Assembly: GCA_017529865.1 (NCBI GenBank)
Contig: JAFXNA010000006.1
Span: forward strand, 124,001-188,000
DNA: 64,000 nt
Direction of reading: 5' to 3'
Source: Bacteroidaceae bacterium
GTDB lineage: Bacteria; Bacteroidota; Bacteroidia; Bacteroidales; Bacteroidaceae
Part shown: positions 1 to 9,975 of the stretch, one piece after another
How positions within the stretch are numbered: position 1 is the stretch's first letter
Layout: each line of letters starts with the position of its first letter
Translations under genes and position numbers: made by a program
Notes under the pieces: model-generated
Seen by the model: the letters and a program-made list of their open reading frames with translations, nothing else
What the model was told of the DNA's origin: nothing
Databases searched by the model: none

Positions 1-2
1 GG

Positions 3-1031
3 GCCTCGTTCAATATAGAAGTGGGCGACGAAGTGATGGTGGAAGGTCCACGCGCCACCTATAACGGTACTGTTGAGCTGAAAGATGCATTATTCCTTAG
101 CGTTGAAAAATCACTTATCAAAGTCGATTCGCTGGATGTTGAAAACACTCTTCCTCTCGAAGGCGGCAACTTCACCGTTTATTTGACAAATAAAGGCAAT
201 GGTATCACCATCAATATCCCAGAGGATGCGAAATCATGGCTTTCTGTAACAGGCATTGAAACCTCAGGCAGCCTGTCACGAATTAAGTTCCATGCAGCAG
301 CAAATGCAGGAGGAGCAAGAACAACCACTCTCACGTTTACTACAAGCGATGGTAAGAAGAACTACACTTCAGAAACTACTATCACTCAAGATGGGGCTAT
401 CGTTGCTATGACTTGTGCAGACTTCAACGCACAGAAAAATGGTGACGCTCTGTATAAAGTAACTGGTATCATCACAAAGATTGCCAATACAAAATACGGA
501 AACTTCTATATAAAGGACGCTACTGGTGAAGTCTATGTTTATGGAACTCTTACCCCAGAAGGTGAGGCTCAGCAGTTTACAACATTAGGACTTAGCGTTG
601 GCGATGTTGTTACTATTGTTGGTCCAAAGTCAACCTATAATGAAAAGCCACAGATGGTGAATGGTGTATACCAGTCTCACATGGACGTAGAAACAATCAG
701 CCTCAAGGACTTCATGGCAAAGGCAGATGACAAGAACACATACTACTGCATCAGCGGTATAGTTTGTCAGCCAACTGATGACGAGAAAGCCAACAATATG
801 AAGTGGGACATCACCACCTACGGTAACTTCGTTCTCGAAGACGCCGAAGGTACCCGTCTTTACATCTATGGCGTTTACATTGGATGGGGGGCAACAGACA
901 AGAAGCAATTCGGCACCCTGGGTGTGCAGGAAGGTGACTACATCACGATGATTGCCTACAAGACATCGTACAATGGTCTCATCGAAGGTGTTGGATACTA
1001 TATGTCTCACGAAACTCCAGCAGAAGAATAA
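3..1031 (+). CDS. Partial BACON / OB-fold-like surface protein (C-terminal part)
   Basis: The reading frame is open to the left edge, so this is the 3' part of a longer gene; the GTG at 21 is only the first start-like codon in the window. Visible order: the tail of an OB-like unit (GDEVMVEGP...ATYNG), a BACON domain (about residues 35-125 counted from 21, ending ITQDG), then two more OB-like units with the same signature (VGDVVTIVGPKSTYN and EGDYITMIAYKTSYN). BACON domains are a Bacteroidota family of extracytoplasmic beta-sandwich modules thought to bind glycan or mucin. The N-terminus is outside the window, so a signal peptide or lipobox cannot be judged. It ends 12 bp before the S1/P1 nuclease gene and may be cotranscribed with it. 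The substrate is not evident. Confidence 0.7.
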   Translation, partial: ASFNIEVGDEVMVEGPRATYNGTVELKDALFLSVEKSLIKVDSLDVENTLPLEGGNFTVYLTNKGNGITINIPEDAKSWLSVTGIETSGSLSRIKFHAAANAGGARTTTLTFTTSDGKKNYTSETTITQDGAIVAMTCADFNAQKNGDALYKVTGIITKIANTKYGNFYIKDATGEVYVYGTLTPEGEAQQFTTLGLSVGDVVTIVGPKSTYNEKPQMVNGVYQSHMDVETISLKDFMAKADDKNTYYCISGIVCQPTDDEKANNMKWDITTYGNFVLEDAEGTRLYIYGVYIGWGATDKKQFGTLGVQEGDYITMIAYKTSYNGLIEGVGYYMSHETPAEE

Positions 1032-1043
1032 TAGAAAAAGACC

Positions 1044-1817
1044 ATGAAGAAAGCCATACTGATATCTTTGGTTGCGATGTCACTCATCGCAACCGAAGGT
1101 TTGGCATGGGGGCAGAAAGGACATGACGTCACCTGCGCCATCGCAGAGAAACACCTGACCAAACGTGCCAAAAGACATATCAAGAAGGTGCTGGAAGGCA
1201 AGAGTATCGTCTATTGGGCAAACTGGTTGGACAACGCAAGCCATACACCCGAATACGAACATACCAAGACCTGGCATTACAAAAACGTGAATGCAGACCA
1301 GACCTACGATGAAGTACCTCCATTCAAGGATGGTGACGTCGTTGTAGCTATCAACGAGCAAATCAGCAAACTGAAAAGCGGCACCCTCACACATGAAGAG
1401 GAAGCACTGGCACTGAAGATGCTCATCCATTTCCTGGGCGATATTCACCAACCCATGCACTTGGGGCACAAAACCGACTATGGCGGCAACCGTGTGCATA
1501 TTTTCTTCTTCAAGGAGGAAACTAACCTGCACACCATTTGGGATACCGACCTTGTTGAAAGCGCCCATAACTGGACCTATACAGAATGGGTGGATCAGAT
1601 TGACCGCATCAACCGAAAAGAGCGGAAAGCATTGGAACAAGGAACTGCCGACGATTGGGCACGAGAGACTTATCAGTATGCAAAGCAAGTGTACGAAGAA
1701 ACGCCAGAAGGCACTGAAATATCGTACGACTATATTGCCGACCACACCCAATTGATAGAAAACCAACTGCTCAAAGGCGGTATCCGCTTAGCTCGCATCC
1801 TCAACGAAATCTACTGA
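1044..1817 (+). CDS. S1/P1-type nuclease, secreted
   Basis: A zinc-dependent single-strand nuclease/3'-nucleotidase of the S1/P1 family, 257 residues. A signal peptide (residues 1-21) ends so that Trp22 becomes the mature N-terminus; in this family the N-terminal Trp and a His a few residues later (His27 in WGQKGH) are zinc ligands. The other expected ligands are present: Asp in NWLD, His in TWHYKNV, the His/Asp cluster HFLGDIHQPMH, and HTIWDTDL. The family acts outside the cytoplasm, degrading RNA/ssDNA and releasing phosphate from nucleotides. It follows the BACON protein by 12 bp. Length and motifs look complete. Confidence 0.93.
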   Translation: MKKAILISLVAMSLIATEGLAWGQKGHDVTCAIAEKHLTKRAKRHIKKVLEGKSIVYWANWLDNASHTPEYEHTKTWHYKNVNADQTYDEVPPFKDGDVVVAINEQISKLKSGTLTHEEEALALKMLIHFLGDIHQPMHLGHKTDYGGNRVHIFFFKEETNLHTIWDTDLVESAHNWTYTEWVDQIDRINRKERKALEQGTADDWARETYQYAKQVYEETPEGTEISYDYIADHTQLIENQLLKGGIRLARILNEIY

Positions 1818-1918
1818 TTTTAGCATCCTCAAGATACAAAACGGATTGCTAAGTTACTGTTTTGCACGATTTTACATTGAAAAGTTGCAAAAAATTTTTC
1901 AGTTTAATCAGAAAATAG

Positions 1919-1926
1919 TAACTTTG
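1919..1926 (+). promoter_or_regulatory. Sigma-ABfr -7 element for HU gene
   Basis: TAACTTTG fits the Bacteroidota -7 consensus TAnnTTTG, about 75 bp upstream of the HU start. Only a T-rich tract sits at the -33 position, without a clean TTTG. Confidence 0.6.
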
Positions 1927-2000
1927 CAGTCCGTTTGCATCATGTGGGTAACCACATCGATAAAAACAATGGAAGTATAAACAAGAAATAGCAACAAGAA

Positions 2001-2300
2001 ATGACAAAGTTAGACATCGTTAATGCCATCTCTGAACAAACAGGCGTAGCCAATTCGGATGTATATACCGTCATTGAAGCGTTTACCTCAACTGTCAAAG
2101 ACAACCTTCTAAAGGGAAACGAAATCTACCTTCGCGGATTCGGTTCGTTCCTTATCAAGACACGCAAAAAACGCACAGGACGTAACATCATTCAGAACAC
2201 TACGATTTTCATCCCTGAGCATAAAGTTGTGGCCTTCAAACCTGCTATCGCCTTCGCCAAAGAAATGAAAGGCGAAACACCCACTGCAGAAGAAGAATAA
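2001..2300 (+). CDS. HU family DNA-binding protein
   Basis: A 99-residue HU/IHF-family histone-like protein. It starts MTKLDIVNAISEQTG and carries the beta-arm signature region GFGSFLIKTRKKRTGRN followed by AFKPAIAFAKEM. Members dimerise and bend DNA in the nucleoid. A short acidic tail (TPTAEEE) extends past the core fold. It is preceded by a promoter-like TAACTTTG and followed by the 29-residue basic protein and RNase G on the same strand, a translation/RNA-related neighbourhood. Confidence 0.95.
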   Translation: MTKLDIVNAISEQTGVANSDVYTVIEAFTSTVKDNLLKGNEIYLRGFGSFLIKTRKKRTGRNIIQNTTIFIPEHKVVAFKPAIAFAKEMKGETPTAEEE

Positions 2301-2360
2301 CCAAACAAATGCAATTAGTGAATCAACATCATAATATCAACCCTTTAATTTTTCAGAATT

Positions 2361-2450
2361 ATGCCAAACGGTAAGAAGAAAAAAAGACACAAGATTTCTA
2401 CACACAAGCGTAAGAAAAGACTGAGAAAGAATCGTCATAAGAGCAAATAA
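2361..2450 (+). CDS. 29-residue basic protein, AURKAIP1/COX24 (bS22)-like
   Basis: A small ORF of 29 codons starting MPNGKKKKRHKIS and ending RLRKNRHKSK; about 60% of residues are Lys, Arg or His. The pattern (basic run, Ser, KxKxRKxLR, basic tail) lines up by eye with the AURKAIP1/COX24 family, which includes the tiny bacterial ribosomal protein bS22. Its position between HU and RNase G and its extreme basicity support a ribosome-associated role. Function is inferred from composition and alignment by eye, not from a search. Confidence 0.72.
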   Translation: MPNGKKKKRHKISTHKRKKRLRKNRHKSK

Positions 2451-2467
2451 ATCTCTTAATCAAGGAA

Positions 2468-4045
2468 ATGACAAGTGAACTTATTATCGACTCCCAACCC
2501 AACGAAGTAACGATTGCTCTTCTCGAAGACAAACGACTGGTCGAGTTCCAAAAGGAATCACTTGACACACACTACTCCGTGGGCAACATCTATGCTGCCA
2601 GAGTCAAAAAAATAATGCCTGGCTTAAACGCATGTTTTGTTGATGTCGGTCATGAGCGCGAAGCATTCCTTCATTACCAAGATTTAGGTTCACATTTTCT
2701 TTCGCTCGAAAAGTATGTAAAACAGGTAGCAAGCGACCGCAAGAAACTCCCTTCTGTTGAAAAGTTCGGTATGCAACCCGAACTGCCTAAAGATGGTTCC
2801 ATCGACAAAATCCTGGAACTGGGACAGGAGGTGATGGTTCAAATTACAAAAGAGCCAATCAACACCAAAGGACCTCGTCTCACTGGAGAAATATCGATTG
2901 CGGGGCGCTACCTTGTTTTAATACCTTTTGCAAACAAAGTCAACGTATCGACAAAAATCAAGAGTTCGGAAGAGCGTGCACGTCTGAAACAACTGATTCA
3001 GAGCATCAAACCACGTAACTTCGGCGTTATCGTACGAACAGTCGCTGAAGGTAAGCGTGTAGCAGAGTTGGACAAAGAGTTGACCATCCTGCTCGACAGT
3101 TGGAATGACTGCATCACCAAGGTACAGATGGCACCAAACCTGCCATTGCTTTCGCACGAAGAGTCAGGACGTACCGTATCATTGCTTCGCGATCTCTTTA
3201 ATCCTTCCTACGAAGCCATCTACGTCAACAACAGCGCAGTATTCAAGGAAGTCAAGAAATACGTAGGACTCATTGCACCCGATCGCGAGGAAATCGTGAA
3301 ACTCTACAAAGGCGACGTACCGATCTTTGACAATTTTGATGTCACCAAACAAATTAAATCTGGGTTCGGCAGAACAGTTAGCTACAAACGAGGCGCATAC
3401 CTCATTATCGAACACACAGAAGCACTCCATGTTATCGATGTCAACAGCGGTAACCGTTCAAGGGGAGTCGACGGTCAGGAAGCCAATGCGTTCGAAGTGA
3501 ATATGGGAGCAGCCGAAGAGATAGCACGCCAATTAAGACTTAGAGATATCGGTGGAATCATTGTGATAGACTTCATCGATATGGGAACAGCCGACCATCG
3601 CCAAAAGCTCTACGAGAAGATGTGTGAGCTGATGCGTCCCGATAGAGCAAAACATAACATTTTGCCTCTCAGTAAATTCGGGCTGATGCAAATCACCCGT
3701 CAGAGAGTACGTCCTGCTATGGACGTGAACGTTGACGAGACTTGCCCGACATGCCACGGAAAGGGAATCATCAAATCATCTTATCTCTTCACCGACATCA
3801 TTGAAAGCAAAATCGATTACATCGTCAATATACTTGGAATGAAGAAGTTTCAATTGTTTGTCCATCCTTACGTATATGCCTACATCAATCAGGGATTCCC
3901 TTCCCAGCGGGTGAAATGGCACTTCAAGTATGGACTCAGTTTTAAAATCACCCCTAGTCAATCACTCGCATTCCTACAATACGAATTCAAGGACAAAGCA
4001 GGAAACCTGATTGACATGCAAGAGGAAATTGAACAAAACAATTAA
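2468..4045 (+). CDS. rng: Ribonuclease G/E family endoribonuclease
   Basis: A 525-residue RNase E/G family enzyme that cuts single-stranded RNA in rRNA maturation and mRNA decay. Visible features: an N-terminal S1-like RNA-binding region (YAARVKKIMPGLNACFVDVG), the catalytic metal-binding segments VIDVNSG (about residue 322) and VIDFIDM (about 368), and the Zn-link motif ETCPTCHGKG (about 425). There is no long disordered C-terminal scaffold, so it resembles RNase G rather than full-length RNase E. It starts 17 bp after the 29-residue basic protein and ends at an intrinsic terminator. Confidence 0.95.
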   Translation: MTSELIIDSQPNEVTIALLEDKRLVEFQKESLDTHYSVGNIYAARVKKIMPGLNACFVDVGHEREAFLHYQDLGSHFLSLEKYVKQVASDRKKLPSVEKFGMQPELPKDGSIDKILELGQEVMVQITKEPINTKGPRLTGEISIAGRYLVLIPFANKVNVSTKIKSSEERARLKQLIQSIKPRNFGVIVRTVAEGKRVAELDKELTILLDSWNDCITKVQMAPNLPLLSHEESGRTVSLLRDLFNPSYEAIYVNNSAVFKEVKKYVGLIAPDREEIVKLYKGDVPIFDNFDVTKQIKSGFGRTVSYKRGAYLIIEHTEALHVIDVNSGNRSRGVDGQEANAFEVNMGAAEEIARQLRLRDIGGIIVIDFIDMGTADHRQKLYEKMCELMRPDRAKHNILPLSKFGLMQITRQRVRPAMDVNVDETCPTCHGKGIIKSSYLFTDIIESKIDYIVNILGMKKFQLFVHPYVYAYINQGFPSQRVKWHFKYGLSFKITPSQSLAFLQYEFKDKAGNLIDMQEEIEQNN

Positions 4046-4085
4046 TTGAAACTCTGCTCGCTAAGACACGATGAACAAACTCTTC

Positions 4086-4131
4086 ACAAAGAATGCTCCC
4101 AACCACTTAGTTGAGAGCATTCTTTGTTTTT
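4086..4131 (+). terminator. Intrinsic terminator after rng
   Basis: A 13-bp perfect stem (4086-4098 with 4115-4127, AAAGAATGCTC / GAGCATTCTTT core) is followed by a T run to 4131, 40 bp after the rng stop. Confidence 0.85.
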
Positions 4132-4202
4132 CCGTGAAGAGATAAGCGTTTAGCGTGAAGCGATAGTACTCCCTTCACTCTTTCAACTCTTCAATCTAAA
4201 GC

Positions 4203-5126
4203 CTATCTTACCCTTAACAAGTCACCTGCGACGGGAACATAATCTGGATCACGGAAGTTCAACTTATAAAGATTAGCGATTCTGATGCCATATAACTGAG
4301 CGATAGAGTACATCGACTCTCCCTGCTTCACATGATGCCAATAGTCCTTACCGTAATGCTTGTCACCTTTCTTCTGTTTCTTCTGGAGATAAATGTAATC
4401 ACCAGGATTAATCTCAACCTGTTCAATTGCTTCGTTATACTCCAGCAACTTATACTTTGGAACGGCAAATTCCTTTGCAATACTATCCCACGTGTCTTGC
4501 CCGTTCGCTTTGACACACATCACTCCGTTGTTGGTCATCAGTGTATGAGAATTCAGCACTACATTTACAACAGGGCGTTCAGGCTCAGGAACGTACACTG
4601 CCTTAGGGTCTCGGTCGAGTTTATTCAGTTCATACAACTCGATAATCTGTATCAGACGGTCTGCATAGGTAGGACTTGTGGCATAACCGCATGCTTTCAG
4701 GCCTCGTGCCCATCCTTTGTAGTCAAGGATGTTGAGACGAAACAGACGTGCATATCGTTCTTTCTTCAAAAACTGTGAATGGTCTTCATAGCTCGCACGG
4801 ACATTGTCATACGCACGGAAACACTCGTTCCTACCATCATCGAAATGAGTGTGGGTAGGACCGAACCAATTGCTGCCACATTTGATACCGAAATGGTTAT
4901 TGCTTTTCTTTGCCAATTCGCTACTCCCTGCCCCACTCTCTAACAATCCCTGAGCCAAGGTGATACTTGCCGGTATGCCATGTTTCTCCATCTGCTCTAC
5001 AGCGATAGCTTTGTATTTATTGATATAGTCTTGGAATGCAACATTCTTTGTTTGTGCAACAACAATTATATTTACAGTTGATAAAACAGCGCATAAAAGC
5101 AATCTAATTAGCATATTTCGGTTCAT
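4203..5126 (-). CDS. Glucosaminidase-domain cell-wall hydrolase with LysM repeats
   Basis: Predicted secreted peptidoglycan hydrolase of about 307 residues. The start is placed at 5126 (MNRNMLIRLLLCAVLS), which gives a proper signal peptide; the longer frame to 5309 would overlap cdd and its promoter. The catalytic region is of the N-acetylmuramidase/glucosaminidase type, with SITLAQGLLESGAGSSELA containing the family Glu and NNHFGIKC. Two LysM-like modules follow: QDTWDSIAKEFAVPKYKLLEYN and, at the C-terminus, HHVKQGESMYSIAQLYGI...LLRVR. LysM anchors the enzyme to peptidoglycan. It is divergent from cdd. Confidence 0.9.
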   Translation of the reverse strand: MNRNMLIRLLLCAVLSTVNIIVVAQTKNVAFQDYINKYKAIAVEQMEKHGIPASITLAQGLLESGAGSSELAKKSNNHFGIKCGSNWFGPTHTHFDDGRNECFRAYDNVRASYEDHSQFLKKERYARLFRLNILDYKGWARGLKACGYATSPTYADRLIQIIELYELNKLDRDPKAVYVPEPERPVVNVVLNSHTLMTNNGVMCVKANGQDTWDSIAKEFAVPKYKLLEYNEAIEQVEINPGDYIYLQKKQKKGDKHYGKDYWHHVKQGESMYSIAQLYGIRIANLYKLNFRDPDYVPVAGDLLRVR

Positions 5127-5153
5127 AAATGCATTTTTTTTCGTTTTCAACTG

Positions 5154-5182
5154 CAAACTTACAAAAAAAATCCATAACTTTG
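5154..5182. promoter_or_regulatory. Divergent overlapping -7 elements (muramidase / cdd)
   Basis: CAAACTTA at 5154-5161 reads TAAGTTTG on the minus strand, toward the muramidase. TAACTTTG at 5175-5182 reads on the plus strand, toward cdd. The two fit TAnnTTTG and lie 13 bp apart, so the promoters must interleave. No clear -33 TTTG was seen for either. Confidence 0.55.
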
Positions 5183-5211
5183 GCGGAAAATCAACGAAAA
5201 GTGCCAACAAA

Positions 5212-5694
5212 ATGAAAGAAATCGTCAAATCCGTGCATATAATCCTCAAAGAAGAGGGAGAATTGAGTGAAGTTGAACAAAAGCTAGTAGCTGCAGCCAA
5301 AGAAGCCACATTCCGAAGTTATGCGCCATATAGTCGGTTCCATGTAGGAGCCGCTGTCTTGCTCGACAACGGTGAAATCATCACGGGCAACAACCAAGAG
5401 AATTGTGCCTATCCGTCCGGTCTTTGTGCTGAGCGTACTACCCTCTTCTATGCCAACTCACGCTATCCCGATGTTCCTGTTCGCATACTCTGTATTGCTG
5501 CAAGGGACACTTTAGGCACTTTTACTAAAGAGCCTATCAGTCCCTGTGGCGCATGCCGACAAGTGATGCTCGAGACCGAGCACCGATTTGATAATCCTAT
5601 GCAAGTTATGCTCTACGGTACTGATGGGACATATTTCATCAACTCCGCCCGTGAGCTACTGCCAGTAGGCTTCGACAAAAATAGTTTGATTTAA
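5212..5694 (+). CDS. cdd: Cytidine deaminase
   Basis: A 160-residue homotetramer-type cytidine deaminase converting (deoxy)cytidine to (deoxy)uridine in pyrimidine salvage. The zinc site is complete: Cys72 and the proton-shuttling Glu74 in CAERTT, with Cys112 and Cys115 in PCGACRQ. Substrate-binding FHVGAAVLLDNGEIITGNN is also present. It is preceded by TAACTTTG at 5175 and ends base-to-base against the convergent ABC-F gene, leaving no room for a terminator between them. Confidence 0.96.
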   Translation: MKEIVKSVHIILKEEGELSEVEQKLVAAAKEATFRSYAPYSRFHVGAAVLLDNGEIITGNNQENCAYPSGLCAERTTLFYANSRYPDVPVRILCIAARDTLGTFTKEPISPCGACRQVMLETEHRFDNPMQVMLYGTDGTYFINSARELLPVGFDKNSLI

Positions 5695-7338
<1,644 letters not shown>

Positions 7339-7380
7339 CGACTTTTTTTTGACATAACTACTACTTTAGAGTAAAAAACA

Positions 7381-7434
7381 GAGTGCACTCCAACAATTGT
7401 TAGACTATACTCTGACAACTGTTAGACTGCACTC
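7381..7434. repeat. 22-bp-period direct repeats with palindromic cores upstream of the ABC-F promoter
   Basis: Two 20-nt copies (7393-7412 and 7415-7434; consensus ACAAyTGTTAGACTryACTC, three mismatches) are preceded by the perfect palindrome GAGTGCACTC (7381-7390). Copy one contains the palindrome AACAATTGTT. They lie 43-100 bp upstream of the ABC-F -7 element, where regulator sites would be expected. Confidence 0.6.
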
Positions 7435-7452
7435 GCGCAAAAACTCCTTAGT

Positions 7453-9114
7453 TTACTGTTTTTTCCTGAACAACATAAAATTCCCCGTATTCACATGAAC
7501 AACCTGTTTATCTCTTATCTCAAAGCCACTAAGAACAAGGAACAAAGAATCGTTGCGATATGTACACAAGCGTTCTGGAGTATCAAGCAGAGCAGGATTC
7601 TGACGAACAAGATTATCGATCGGATAGCTCATTATTTCTTTTGAATCAAGCATCACCTTAACCACATCGCCATCATAATAAACTATGTATTTCTCATTCG
7701 GCAATAAAACGTTATAATCGCCCAGGTTGAGAGGCTGAGTTAACTCCACATAATCACGCGGTACAGGGAAGGCTTCGCCATCACGATAATCGAAGTGAGA
7801 TTCATTGTATTTCCATTGTCCATATTGCCTAAAAAATGCTTCCTTGCCCATATCTTCACGCACATAACTGATAACACTACATAGTTCCCGATATTGCTCA
7901 CACAGCAAGCTATCTTTGTGAATGGCATCAAAATCCACCGTCTTCGGCAACAGACCCGTCTTAGCATCAAACACCTTCAGTTCGGTCGCCAACTTGTGAA
8001 AACGCACCATCTGACAACGGAGACCGATGCTCTTTGCAGAGATGTCAGGAATATATGTAAACACGACAATAGCACCAGCAGCAATCAATGCCATCAGTTG
8101 GAACTTTCTAGTGCGCTTCCATATCAGCATCACGATGAAAAGGGTCATCAGCACACCTGCCACAATCAAGTAGAAACGGCTCTCGGTAAAGCTATAGACA
8201 CTGATGCGATAGACAGAACCTATCCAATACAGCACCAATGGAGGAATAGCGATCCAAGGTAAGTGGTTGTAGAACCAGTCGCAATGACGTTTCGTCAGCA
8301 CGTACTGCATAAGCCGCCCAATCAGTGCGACCGCAATAAAACCTGTGATGAGCCAAGCCACATTACCCTTCGGCAGATCCCACTTTACAGCTATCGTGAT
8401 GAAATACAGATAAAGAATCACGGTATAGACAATCACAGCAGGCGAAAGGATGAAGTCAAGGATAATTCGGAGTGGTTTAACAGGTTCGTTCACCTCGTCC
8501 TCATCTTGAGTCATGAGCGTGAAGCATATCTGCGGAGCCAATACGAACCAAACGAAGGAGGCAATATGAACGTAAATATTCGAAGAGACATCAAGGCCGA
8601 ATATATAGATGAATGAAGCAACGATGGCAAACACCGTCAAATTAAGCAGTCCCGAAATGGCGCAGCCAATAAACAGCTGCGTTACCACATGAAGAACATG
8701 AGCAGCAAAACCCCGATTGTCCATCCACCGTGTACCCACTACTAGCAGAATGCCTGCCAATACATACGTGAACCCAAAAGCGATGGTTTCAATAAAGGAT
8801 TTCAAATCAAGTGCCATCAACGGGAAGAACAGCAATCCCGACAATACATAGGCAAGGATGCAGACATTCTTCCATTTCTGCGCTGTCTGCCGTTTATAAA
8901 GTCTGTTCAGCCAATAGGTCAGCACAATCAACGGCACAAACAAGAATAAGATATCCTCGTTTACATCACTGACAGCATTTCCCCCAACCCACCTTCTGCT
9001 CTCTATATGCCATACAGCTATAATGAAAAAGGCAAAACCCATCGCAGTTTCTACGGGGAACTCCTTCGGACTGCGCAGCATCTGCTGCCAGAATGACCTA
9101 ATCTTTGCTTTCAT
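7453..9114 (-). CDS. DUF4153 family integral membrane protein
   Basis: A 553-residue polytopic membrane protein. The first ~370 residues contain roughly ten to twelve hydrophobic segments (for example AMGFAFFIIAVWHI, ILFLFVPLIVLTYWL, IILDFILSPAVIVYTVILYLYFITI). The last ~180 residues form a soluble domain with a segment rich in Tyr and acidic residues (VPRDYVELTQPLNLGDYNVL). The layout matches DUF4153, a common Bacteroidota family of unknown function. It lies upstream of the ABC-F gene on the same strand but 144 bp away, separated by the repeat array and a promoter. No enzymatic motif was recognised. Confidence 0.8.
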   Translation of the reverse strand: MKAKIRSFWQQMLRSPKEFPVETAMGFAFFIIAVWHIESRRWVGGNAVSDVNEDILFLFVPLIVLTYWLNRLYKRQTAQKWKNVCILAYVLSGLLFFPLMALDLKSFIETIAFGFTYVLAGILLVVGTRWMDNRGFAAHVLHVVTQLFIGCAISGLLNLTVFAIVASFIYIFGLDVSSNIYVHIASFVWFVLAPQICFTLMTQDEDEVNEPVKPLRIILDFILSPAVIVYTVILYLYFITIAVKWDLPKGNVAWLITGFIAVALIGRLMQYVLTKRHCDWFYNHLPWIAIPPLVLYWIGSVYRISVYSFTESRFYLIVAGVLMTLFIVMLIWKRTRKFQLMALIAAGAIVVFTYIPDISAKSIGLRCQMVRFHKLATELKVFDAKTGLLPKTVDFDAIHKDSLLCEQYRELCSVISYVREDMGKEAFFRQYGQWKYNESHFDYRDGEAFPVPRDYVELTQPLNLGDYNVLLPNEKYIVYYDGDVVKVMLDSKEIMSYPIDNLVRQNPALLDTPERLCTYRNDSLFLVLSGFEIRDKQVVHVNTGNFMLFRKKQ

Positions 9115-9213
9115 GACTCTTGATTAAACGATTAAACAATTAGCCTAATAATCTATTTTCTAATAAAACGTAAAAAGATGAATAGTTATTGTGCATGTTC
9201 AAAAAAAAAGTTG

Positions 9214-9221
9214 TAACTTTG
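9214..9221 (+). promoter_or_regulatory. -7 element for the DUF2461 / O-acetylation run
   Basis: TAACTTTG lies about 50-70 bp upstream of the DUF2461 start, with ATTG at 9188-9191 as a weak -33 at a slightly long spacing. It is the only good promoter seen before the five-gene plus-strand run to 14824. Confidence 0.6.
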
Positions 9222-9273
9222 CATTTAAAACTTGCAAAGTTACATCCGTTTTATTAATTTGGGCATTTAAAAT

Positions 9274-9975
9274 ATGCTGCTAAGTTCAAAGATGAAAGAA
9301 ATAATTGCATATCTCAAAGACTTGAGTTTACATAACAACCGTGAGTGGTTCGTTGCCAATAAACAACGATATGTAGAAGCACAGGCCCGATTCAACGTCA
9401 TCGTAGACAAAGTGATTATGGGTATATCCCAATTTGACCCTTCTGTAGCCAACCTCACAGCGAAGGACTGCACCTATCGCATCTATCGTGATGTGCGCTT
9501 TTCTAAAGACAAGAGTCCTTACAAGACCCACATGGGTGCATATATTTGTCCTGGCGGAAAGAAGTCGGGCTTCTCAGGCTACTATTTCCACGTAGGTATC
9601 GGAGGGGAAGGCTATCCTGCTGCTCACATGCTGGCTGCAGGTGATTACATCTGCGACTCCAAAGTGCTGAAGATTTTGCGCGAAGACATCTGCTACGGTG
9701 ATGGAGATTTCGATTCTATATTAAAGAATAAGGTAGCACCTGAGTTCTGGCTCGATGAAAGCAGTGCACTGAAGAAAGTGCCGGCCGGCTTCCCTGCCGA
9801 CTCACCCTATGCCCAATACCTGAAGTTGCGCGTATTCTGTCTATGCTACGAACCCGATACAGACTTCATGACCGCACCCGATATGCCCGAGCGGACGGCA
9901 GAGCTATTCAAGACAACCTATCCTTTCCTCCAGTATATCAACCGTGCCATTGAATATGTAAAAAGCGAACAATGA
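9274..9975 (+). CDS. DUF2461 / TIGR02453 family protein
   Basis: A 233-residue protein matching DUF2461: LHNNREWFVANKQRYVEA at the N-terminus, DCTYRIYRDVRFSKDKSPYKTHMGA, and YYFHVGIGGEGYPAAHMLAAGDY. The family is widespread and of unknown biochemical role. Methionines at 9274 and 9292 are both possible starts; the second (MKEIIAYLKDL) matches the usual family N-terminus. Its stop overlaps the next start by four bases (ATGA at 9972), so the SGNH hydrolase is probably translationally coupled. Confidence 0.88.
   Translation: MLLSSKMKEIIAYLKDLSLHNNREWFVANKQRYVEAQARFNVIVDKVIMGISQFDPSVANLTAKDCTYRIYRDVRFSKDKSPYKTHMGAYICPGGKKSGFSGYYFHVGIGGEGYPAAHMLAAGDYICDSKVLKILREDICYGDGDFDSILKNKVAPEFWLDESSALKKVPAGFPADSPYAQYLKLRVFCLCYEPDTDFMTAPDMPERTAELFKTTYPFLQYINRAIEYVKSEQ

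Noticed and set aside
5127..5309. N-terminal extension of the muramidase by 61 codons
   Set aside because: It would overlap cdd and both promoters, and the signal peptide begins properly at 5126.
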